From: JADKFD01 sp050250665
Lineage (GTDB): Bacteria; Pseudomonadota; Gammaproteobacteria; Xanthomonadales; SZUA-5
Assembly: GCA_050250665.1 (NCBI GenBank)
Contig: JBFWOF010000004.1
Span: 1 to 64,000, forward strand
Length of the DNA stretch: 64,000 nt
Direction of reading: 5' to 3'
In this document: positions 1-8,000 of the stretch, piece after piece
Position numbering within the stretch: position 1 is the stretch's first letter
Layout of the letters: every line of letters begins with the position of its first letter
Made by a program: the position numbers and the translations under genes
The notes under the pieces: generated by a model
The model's input: only the letters and a program-made list of their open reading frames with translations
Told to the model about the DNA's origin: nothing
Databases searched by the model: none

Positions 1-465
1 GCACGGTTATCGCCGCCGCCTGCGGACAGCGGACTGCGGACTGCGGACCGCCAGACGCGACGCGAGGTCGCTCCTACAGGCCAGCCGCGAGCGAGACTTG
101 AAGAAGGCCAATTCAAGCCGGCTCCTGCTTTCCTTCGCGTTCTCTCTGCTTTTCCTTTGCGTCCTCTGCGTCCTGCTTCTGGCAAACAACCGCCTCAATG
201 CACGGTTTTCGCCGAAAGCTGCGGACTGCGGACTGCGGACCGCCGGTCGCGACGCAAGGTCGCTCCTACAGGCCAGCCGCGAGCGAGACTTGAAGCTGGC
301 CGATTCAAATCAGCGCCTGCTTTCCTTCGCGTTCTCTCTGCTTTTCCTTTGCGTCCTCTGCGTCCTGCTTCTGGCAAGCAACCGCCTCAATGCACGGCTT
401 TCGCGACAGCCTGCGGACTGCGGACTGCGGAGCGCCAGTCGCGACGCGAGGTCGTTCCTACGAGG
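1..465. repeat. Tandem repeat of about 195 bp, 2.4 copies
   Basis: Units begin at 1, 200 and 392 (periods 199 and 192). Each starts with gcacggtt or gcacggct, continues through a run of tgcggac, then a core like cgacgcgaggtcgctcctac, then a segment rich in cttttcctttgcgtcctctg. The core and the last segment recur separately in other gaps of this window. Short frames cross the array, but their translations simply repeat with the DNA, so I see no gene here. The array ends about 10 bases before the bamD stop codon. Confidence 0.85.
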
Positions 466-474
466 CAGCGACCA

Positions 475-1290
475 TCAGAACGGCCACAGGCGTGACCAGA
501 AGCTGCGTTTTTCCGGATCGCTGACGCCGGTCAGCGAGGAATGGTTGGGCGCATTCAATTCCAGCACGCGGCGGGTATCGGCGGCCAGTTCCGGCTCACC
601 CAGGGCCTCGTAGCCGTCGATCATCAGCGCCAACGCGTCCGGCACCTGTTCGGCGCCCTGGTAGTTCTCGATGATGTATTTGGCGCGATTGACCGCTCCG
701 ATATAGGCGGCGCGGCGGTAGTAGTAACGGGCCACCGTCAACTCGTAGTTGGCCAGATCATTACGCAGGAACACCATGCGCTGGCGGGCGTCGGCGGAGT
801 AACGGCTTTCCGGATAGCGCCGCAGCATCTCGCCGAAATCGTTGAAGGCCAGCCGCGCCGATTCGGTGTCGCGATTGCCGGCCTGCGAGGGAATCAGGCG
901 GTCGATGTAGCTGCGGTTGCGGTCGAAATTGACCAGCCCACGCAGGTAATAGGCGTAATCGATCTTTGGATGTGCGGGGTAGGTCTTGATGAAGCGGTTG
1001 ATGGTGCTGACGGCATCATCGTACTGGGCACGCTTGTACTGGGCGAAAGCCAGATCCAGCTGTGCCTGTTCGGCGTAGTCGCCGAAGGGAAAGCGCGCGC
1101 TTAGACGCTTGTAGTAGCGGATGGCGCGCTCGAAGTTGCCGTTGTCCAGCGAAGTCTTGGCCTCGGTGTAGAGCTGATCCACCGGCAAGGTCTCGGTTTC
1201 TCCCTTCTCCGCGCCCTTGGAACAGGCGCCCAGCAGGCTCAGAAAGAGAACGATCGACAGCGCACGGATGGCGGTGGACAGATTGGGCAC
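475..1290 (-). CDS. bamD: Outer membrane assembly lipoprotein BamD
   Basis: This is the essential lipoprotein of the BAM complex, which inserts beta-barrel proteins into the outer membrane. The 271-residue product has a signal peptide ending in a lipobox (LLGAC, lipid-accepting Cys23). TPR-like helical repeats follow through the body, for example around residues 37-60 (YTEAKTSLDNGNFERAIRYY) and 73-95. The length is slightly above the E. coli protein (245). It is divergent from rluD across a 123-bp gap, the usual arrangement in Xanthomonadales. The start is the only ATG ahead of the signal peptide. The identification rests on lipobox, TPRs, length and neighbourhood. Confidence 0.95.
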   Translation of the reverse strand: MPNLSTAIRALSIVLFLSLLGACSKGAEKGETETLPVDQLYTEAKTSLDNGNFERAIRYYKRLSARFPFGDYAEQAQLDLAFAQYKRAQYDDAVSTINRFIKTYPAHPKIDYAYYLRGLVNFDRNRSYIDRLIPSQAGNRDTESARLAFNDFGEMLRRYPESRYSADARQRMVFLRNDLANYELTVARYYYRRAAYIGAVNRAKYIIENYQGAEQVPDALALMIDGYEALGEPELAADTRRVLELNAPNHSSLTGVSDPEKRSFWSRLWPF

Positions 1291-1413
1291 GATGGAGAGA
1301 TCCCGGCAAACAAGGGTGGCGATGATAGCCTACGCAGCCAAGTGTACTGCTCAAGCCGGGATGACCCCGGTTCAGGCGAGCTTGATCTGCTCCTCCGGAT
1401 GCCCGCATTTCCC

Positions 1414-2376
1414 ATGTCCCACACCGAAATCCACGAATCCAGCATTCCGCTCCATTGCGGCGGCATGCGCTGTGACGCCGCCCTGGCGCAGGCTTTTCCG
1501 CAGTTTTCCCGCTCCAAGCTCAGCGCCTGGCTGAAGGAAGGCCAGATTCTGGTCGAAGGCCGCACCGCCAAGCCACGCGAACCGGTGCGCGGTGGCGAGA
1601 GCGTGCGCCTGACCGCCGAGGTGGAAACGGCCATCAGCGACAGCGCCGAGGACATCGCGCTGGACATCCTCGCCGAGGACCCGGACTTCTTCGTCATCAA
1701 CAAGCCGGCCGGTCTGGTGGTGCATCCCGGCGCCGGCAATCGCACCGGCACGCTGGTCAACGCCCTGCTGCACCACGATCCCGCCCTGTCGGGTCTGCCG
1801 CGCGCGGGCGTGGTTCACCGGCTGGACAAGGACACCAGTGGCGTCATGGTGGTGGCACGCACGCTGGAAGCCCACCACACTCTGGTCAAGGCCCTGGCCC
1901 TGCGTCAGGTGAAGCGCGAGTACCTGGCGCTGGTGAATGGCTGCGTCATTGCCGGCGGCACCATCGACGAGCCGATCGGACGCCATCCCACCGATCGCCT
2001 GCGCCAGGCCGTGGTCCACACCGGCAAGCCGGCGATCAGCCATTACCGCGTTGCCGAGCGCTTCCGCGCCCATACCCTGCTGCGGGTGTCGCTGGAAACC
2101 GGACGCACCCATCAGATCCGCGTGCATCTGTCGCATCTGCGCTGGCCGATCGTCGGTGATCCGCTCTATGGCGGCTCGCTGCGCATCCCGGCCGGTGCCT
2201 CCGAGGAGGTCAAGGTCGCGCTGCGCGGATTCCGCCGCCAGGCGCTGCATGCCGAGACCCTGGCTTTCCAGCATCCGCGCCGGCCCGACGAGGAAGTGCG
2301 CACCAGCGCACCGGTGCCCGAGGACTACCGAATGTTGCTGAACATCATCCGCAGCGAACCGATGCCTGAACGTTGA
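1414..2376 (+). CDS. rluD: 23S rRNA pseudouridine synthase RluD
   Basis: The enzyme makes pseudouridines in helix 69 of 23S rRNA (U1911, U1915 and U1917 in E. coli). An N-terminal S4 RNA-binding domain lies at about residues 15-75, followed by the RluA-family catalytic domain. The catalytic motif HRLDKDTSG places the nucleophilic aspartate at residue 138 if translation starts at 1414, one off the E. coli position, which is why I prefer this ATG over the one at 1399. The gene overlaps the next start (TGATG), so rluD and pgeF are translationally coupled. Confidence 0.95.
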   Translation: MSHTEIHESSIPLHCGGMRCDAALAQAFPQFSRSKLSAWLKEGQILVEGRTAKPREPVRGGESVRLTAEVETAISDSAEDIALDILAEDPDFFVINKPAGLVVHPGAGNRTGTLVNALLHHDPALSGLPRAGVVHRLDKDTSGVMVVARTLEAHHTLVKALALRQVKREYLALVNGCVIAGGTIDEPIGRHPTDRLRQAVVHTGKPAISHYRVAERFRAHTLLRVSLETGRTHQIRVHLSHLRWPIVGDPLYGGSLRIPAGASEEVKVALRGFRRQALHAETLAFQHPRRPDEEVRTSAPVPEDYRMLLNIIRSEPMPER

Positions 2377-3152
2377 TGGTCGCCGCCGACACCATCGCCG
2401 TCCCCGGCTGGATCGAGGCCTGCGGCCTGCCGGCCGGTGTACGCGGTGGTTGCGCCACGCGTTTGTTCGAGGGCGTGTCGGCGGCGCCCTACGGGCCGGC
2501 CAACTACGGTGATCGCAGCGGCGATGATCTCGATGCGGTAAGCCGCAATCGGGCTCTGCTGCGCCAGCGCCTGGCGCTGCCCGCCGAGCCGATCTGGCTG
2601 CGTCAGGTGCACGGGCGTGCGGTGCACGTCATCGATGCCGCGGCCGCGCACGCTCAAGGTGGCGAGCCGCCCGAGGCCGATGCCTGCATCATCCGTGGCC
2701 AGAGCGCGGTGGCCGTGGTCCAGACCGCCGACTGCCTGCCGATCCTGCTCGCGGCGCGTGATCAGCCGCTGGTGGCCGCCGTCCACGCCGGCTGGCGCGG
2801 TCTGGCCGGTGGCGTGATCGAAAGCACGCTGACGCAACTGCAGCACGATCCGGGGCAGGTGCACGCCTGGCTGGGGCCGGCCATCGGCCAGCAGGCCTTC
2901 GAGGTCGGCCCTGAAGTCCGTCGCGCCTTTGTCGACCAGCATTTCCAGGCCGTCGAGTGCTTCAGCCGCGGACACGGCGACCGCTGGCACGCCGACCTCT
3001 ACGCGCTGGCCCGGCTGCGACTGCAGGCAGCAGGCATCGAGTCGATCCGCGGCGGCAACTGGTGCACGCACAGCAACGCCAGGAGCTTCCATTCCTTTCG
3101 CCGCGACGGCGCCAGCAGTGGACGCATGGCCAGTCTGATCTGGCGGCTGTAG
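2376..3152 (+). CDS. pgeF: Laccase-domain purine nucleoside phosphorylase (YfiH/PgeF family)
   Basis: This is a 258-residue Cu-oxidase_4 family protein. Members are multifunctional purine nucleoside enzymes, and E. coli YfiH also removes misincorporated serine-containing peptidoglycan precursors. The three metal ligands are visible: His79 (QVHG), Cys120 (TADCLP) and His137 (VHAGWRG). The C-terminal motif around residues 227-235 (WCTHSNARSFHSFRRD) is also typical. The ATG at 2376 overlaps the rluD stop. Linkage to rluD is conserved widely in proteobacteria. Confidence 0.93.
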   Translation: MVAADTIAVPGWIEACGLPAGVRGGCATRLFEGVSAAPYGPANYGDRSGDDLDAVSRNRALLRQRLALPAEPIWLRQVHGRAVHVIDAAAAHAQGGEPPEADACIIRGQSAVAVVQTADCLPILLAARDQPLVAAVHAGWRGLAGGVIESTLTQLQHDPGQVHAWLGPAIGQQAFEVGPEVRRAFVDQHFQAVECFSRGHGDRWHADLYALARLRLQAAGIESIRGGNWCTHSNARSFHSFRRDGASSGRMASLIWRL

Positions 3153-3755
3153 GAGCGCCCTTGCGGCGCGACCGGCTCTGCGCGTGCGGCGGTGAAGATC
3201 GTTACCGGAGGCGGCCTCAAGTCAGAAGCAGCACGCAAAGGAAGAGCAGAAAGAACGCGAAGAACAGCCACAGCAGAAGCCATCAATCTGCTCTTCGCAT
3301 TCTCCATGGTTCTCGGCGGGCTTTTCGAATAGGGCGGTTCCAGGGGGTGCCATACTTGACGGTCGCGACGCGAGGTCGCTCCTACGGGGAGTTCACCGCT
3401 ATCGGGCCAATACCGGGTCAGAGGTCTTGGTGTCGAATTCCCGAGTCGCACGCTCCTGGATTGCTTCGTCGCTACGCTCCTCGCAATGACGCCGGTTGCT
3501 TGCCTGTTCGGTGCGGTAGCGCGGCTCCGGCGCGTGGCCAATGGCGTTGTGCCTCAGGGTTGTTCGCGCCAGCGGCCGCGGCGGGTCTGACGGTCGCGAC
3601 GCACGGTCGCTCCTGAGATCAGATCCTCTTCGCGACCTTTCTGCTCCTCCTTCGCGCCCTTTGTGTCCCGCTCTTTGCTCGACCCGCGCACAGCCCGCAA
3701 AAAAGCCCCATCGGCTGCGGCAGACTGCGTGCTAGTCCATACCCAGAATCGCCCC
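3153..3755. repeat. Intergenic region built from dispersed repeats
   Basis: No gene is supported here. At 3149-3170 is an inverted copy of the gtcgcgacgcaaggtcgctc family. At 3225-3280 is an aaggaagagcagaaag-type segment. At 3359-3386 and 3593-3616 are two direct copies of the cgacgcgaggtcgctcctac family. At 3452-3490 is an inverted copy of the family that reads cattgcgaggagcgcagcga. At 3516-3534 is a 19-mer, gtagcgcggctccggcgcg, that recurs three times inside the pfaA-like gene at 40666, 41089 and 41518. Confidence 0.75.
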
Positions 3756-4625
3756 ATGCTGCCCTGGCTCGCCTTTACTGCCTGCTGTCTGATCTGGGGT
3801 TCGACCTGGATGGCACACAAATGGGCCCTGGTGGACTTCACGCCGCTGGGTCTGGCCAGTCTGCGTTTTCTCTGCGCCGGCGTGCTGTGCCTGATGATCG
3901 CGCGCGTCAGCGGCGAACGCTTCGTGCAGCGCGAACATCTGCCCAGTCTGCTGCTGGCCGGACTGATCATGGTCGGCGCTGCCAATGCCCTCAGTGCCTG
4001 GACGCTGCTCTACATTCCTTCCGGTGTGGGGGCGGTGCTGCAGGCGCCGATCCCGGTCTGGATGGCCTTGCTGACCCTGCGCAGCGAGCCGCTGACACCC
4101 AGCGGCTGGCTGGCCGTGATCCTCGGCTTCGTCGGCGTCACCCTGGTGATGTGGCCGCAGCAAAGCGGATCGATTCCCTGGTTCCCGGCGCTGCTTTGCG
4201 CCCTGGTCTCAGTGGCCTGGTCCTGGGCCTCGCTGTTTCAGCGCGCCCGCGTGCGCAGCGGCGGCCTGTTCGCCAATGCCGGCGTGCAGATGCTGTTCAG
4301 CGGGCTGATCGGCGCCAGCCTGACACCCTGGCTCGGCGGGTTCACGCACGGCGCGGGTCCGATCTCTGCACGGTCGTGGTCGGCACTGGTCTATCTGATC
4401 GTGGCCGGCTCCTGTATCGCTTTTGCTTCCTATCTGTATCTCGCCAAGGTCTGGCATCCGGCCCGCGCCGGCAGCTTTTCCTACGTGACTCCGATGATTG
4501 CTGTGCTGCTCGGCTGGGCCTTCGGCGACGAAGCGCTGGGCGCCCACCTGCTGGCGGGCATGGCGGTCATTCTGGTCGCCGTGGCCGTGCTGCAATGGGC
4601 TGCGCGCAGGAATGCGGGCGCCTGA
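3756..4625 (+). CDS. EamA/DMT-family transporter
   Basis: This is a 289-residue membrane protein of the drug/metabolite transporter superfamily. It has about ten hydrophobic segments arranged as two EamA repeats. The first begins LPWLAFTACCLIWGSTW, the typical first helix, and the second begins near residue 140 (ALLCALVSVAWSWASLF). The frame is open for 31 more codons upstream, but the ATG at 3756 puts the first helix right at the N-terminus, as is usual. The substrate cannot be read from the sequence; relatives export amino acids or metabolites. Confidence 0.85.
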   Translation: MLPWLAFTACCLIWGSTWMAHKWALVDFTPLGLASLRFLCAGVLCLMIARVSGERFVQREHLPSLLLAGLIMVGAANALSAWTLLYIPSGVGAVLQAPIPVWMALLTLRSEPLTPSGWLAVILGFVGVTLVMWPQQSGSIPWFPALLCALVSVAWSWASLFQRARVRSGGLFANAGVQMLFSGLIGASLTPWLGGFTHGAGPISARSWSALVYLIVAGSCIAFASYLYLAKVWHPARAGSFSYVTPMIAVLLGWAFGDEALGAHLLAGMAVILVAVAVLQWAARRNAGA

Positions 4626-5055
4626 AGCTGCCGTCTTTGGTCTGAGGCTGCCGCTGGACAGGCACAAGAGCTCTCCACGAACCCCTGTCACAAGCGATTG
4701 ATGCGTCATTGCGAGGAGCGCAGCGACGAAGCAGTCCAGTGCTTGTGCGGATATGCGTCTGGATTACTTCCCCCGGATCAAGTCCGGGGTCGCAATGACG
4801 CCGGGACTTCATCACCCCCGGGCAGCCAACCGGACGTAGCCCGAAGTGCGCGCAGCGCTCTCCGGGCGGTGATGCGACAAGCGCCGGGGGGCCGCTACGT
4901 GGCAGCCTCGGCCTACCGCCTGCTCGGCCGCTCGCAGCGACCGCAATTCGCCCTTTGCTGCCCGCTCCTCGCCACGGCCTGGCCCCGGTCAGGCGTAGTC
5001 TTCGTGAATGCTGTGAACGTGCAGACGCCTTGCCGGCGTCAGATCAGGGGGCACC
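4626..5055. repeat. Intergenic region with an imperfect inverted repeat
   Basis: No gene is supported. At 4704-4800 lies an element whose ends are inverted copies (cgtcattgcga and tcgcaatgacg). Its left half is the cattgcgaggagcgcagcga family, its right half the ggatcaagtccggggtcgca variant. From about 4868 to 4920 is a stretch (gatgcgacaagcgccggggg and onward) that recurs with changes at 11160-11210. The ribosome binding site for the next gene (aggggg, 5046-5051) is at the end. Confidence 0.65.
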
Positions 5056-8000
5056 ATGGAAGCCAGTGAATCGATTGCACCTGAGCCACCCAGCCCAGCG
5101 CCGGAGCCCGGCCGCCGCTGGACGCGTGTGCTTTTCGGTCATTGGGACCCACCACCATGGTGCCGCTGGCTGTACCGCCATCGCCTCGGTGTGCTGGCCA
5201 CACTGGCGCTGCTGGGATTGATCGCATACGGCATCTGGTGGTGGGCGACGCGGCCGCCGCCGATCATTCCCGACGCGCTGGAGGTGTCGCTGAGTGCACC
5301 GGGCCTGACCAACTACAACGAAACACCGATACGGGTGGCGCCCCTGCGCCTGCGCTTCTCCGGATCGGCCGCGCCGCTGGAGCGCATCGACAAGGAAGCA
5401 CCGGGATTGACCCTGGAACCGGCGCTGTCCGGCAGCTGGATCTGGGAAGACGATCAGACCATTCGCTTTGAGCCGGCGGGCGATTGGCCGGTAGGTCGTC
5501 ACTTCCGGGTGAACCTGGACCCGGCACTGACCGTGGCAGACAGCGTGGTGCTGGCGCCCTTTGACCTGCAGTTCGATACCGCTCCCTTCGTGGCCAGCTG
5601 GCAGCAGCGGGAGTTCTACCAGGACCCGCAGGACGCCACACTCAAGAAAGCCGTGTGGCAACTCGCATTCAGTCATCCTGTCGACGCCGCCAGGCTGGAA
5701 TCGGCGCTACGCACGCAGATGCAGGATGGCGCCGGTCGCGCGCTGCCCAGCCCGGGCACCAGCGTTCAGTACGATCAGCGCAAGCTCCGGGCCTGGGTGC
5801 ACTCGGCGCCGCTGGAGCTGCCGCCCAACGGCGGCAAGGTCCATCTGCAGGTCGGCAAGGGTGTGGTCAGCGCCCTCGGCGGCCCGGGGACCGAGACCGA
5901 GCTCAATGCCAGCGTCGATCTGCCGGCGCTGTACAGCGTACGGATGAACCAACTGCAGGCCACGCTGGTCGACAACGACCGCTTTGAGCCCGAACAGGTG
6001 CTGATCCTGAACTTCAACATGGCGCTGCGTGACCGCGATGTCGTGGCGGCCACTCGGGCCTGGCTGCTGCCCGAGTACGATCCCAAGCTCGCCGACCAGC
6101 CGCAGCGCAAACCGCATGCCTGGCGCGACAACGAGATCGACGAGGCGCTGCTGGCCGCCTCGCAGCCGCTGGATCTGAAAGCCGATCCGGCCGAGCGCGA
6201 ATTCCTGGAAGTGCACAGTTTCAAATACCGGGCGCCGCCCGGGCGCTACGTCTATCTGCGGGTGGACAAAGGGCTGAAGTCCTTCGGTGGTTTCATCCTC
6301 GGCAAACCACAGGGCCAGCGTTTCAGGGTGCCGCAATTTCCGCGACTGCTGAAGTTCGTGGGCCAGGGCTCGCTGCTGTCCCTGCGGGGCGAGCGTCGGG
6401 TCACGGCCGTCACCCGCAACCTGCCGGCGCTGCGACTCGAGGTCGGAAGGGTGCTGCCGGAGCAGCTGCATCATCTGGTGCAGTTCAACGAGAACAGCTA
6501 CGAACAACCCGGACTCTGGACCATCGGTGAGGACAGCCTGGTCGAGCGCATGGAAAAGCGCATCACCCTGCCCAACACCGATCCCGCCAGATCGCACTAC
6601 GAGGGCATAGACCTCAGCGAGTTCTTCAGCAGCGATCGCCACGGCGTGTTCCTGCTGTCGCTGCGCACCCTGAGCGAGTCCGATGCCGCGCTGCCGCCGG
6701 ACCAGACCATCGCCAACGACGCCGGCGAAACCATGGACTCGCGACTGGTGGTGCTGACCGACCTCGGCATCGTGGTCAAGCGCTCGCTAGACAGTACCCG
6801 GGAAGTCTTCGTGCAGTCGTTGAATCAGGGCACGGCGGTGGCTGGGGCGCGGGTGCGCGTGGTCGCCCGCAACGGTGAGACCCTGGCGGCGGCCGACACC
6901 GATGCTGCGGGCCATGCCTCGCTGCCGGCGCTGGACGGCTTCACCCGCGAGAAGCAGCCGGCCATGATCAGCGTCAGCCTGGGCTCCGATCTGTCCTTCC
7001 TGCCCTGGTCCAGCTACGGCCGTGATCTGGATCTGTCGCGCTTCGATATCGGCGGCGATGCCAACGAGATCGATGGCGGCGCGCTCAAGGCCTATCTGTT
7101 TTCGGACCGTGGCCTGTATCGCCCCGGCGATACCGTCAATTTCGGCTACATCGTCCGCGCCAGTGACTGGAGCCGTTCGCTCGACGGCATTCCGCTGGAA
7201 ATCGAATTTGCCGATCCGCGCGGCAGCGTGGTCAAACGCGAGCGCGTGACCCTGGACGCCAGCGGCTACAACGCCTTCAGTCACACTCCGCCCGATAGCG
7301 CCCCTAGCGGCACCTGGCAGGCCACGCTGTATCTGATCGGCGCGGGCGATTCGCGCACCATGATCGGCAGCAGCACGGTGCAGATCCGCGAATTCATGCC
7401 CGACACCCTGCGCGTGCGCGCCACGCTGTCGCAAAGCCGCAGCGAGGGTTGGGTCAAGCCCGATGGCCTGAGCGCCAGCGTCGCGGTCGAGAACCTGTTC
7501 GGCACGCCGGCACAGGCGCGCAAGGTGGAAGCTACACTGGTCCTGCGTTCAGCCTTCCCGAGTTTTCCGCGCTGGCCCGACTGGCGTTTCTACGATCCGC
7601 TGCGCGACGCGGTGGGCTTCAACGACGCCCTCAGCGACGGCGAAACCGACGCCGAAGGCAACGTCAGTTTCGACCTGGGCCTGCAGAATTTCGCCCGTGC
7701 GACCTATCAACTGAGCTTCCTGGCGCGCGCCTTCGAGCCCGGCAGCGGTCGCAATGTCGCCGCCCAGACCGGCACGCTGGTGTCCTCCAATGACTATCTG
7801 GTTGGAATCAAGAGCGACGCGGGTCTGAGCTACGTCAAGCGCGGCAGCAAGCGCGCACTGCAACTGGTCAGCATCGGTCCCGATGCAAAGGCGCTGGCGG
7901 TCGAGGGCCTGCGCGCTGTGGTGATCGAGCGCAGCTACGTGTCGATCCTGACCCGGCAGGACTCGGGCCTGTACAAATACGTCTCGCAGCAGCGCCTGAA

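Noticed and set aside
98..613. 171-codon frame in the left-end repeats
   Set aside because: The translation is a direct image of the tandem DNA repeat and runs into the bamD gene on the other strand.
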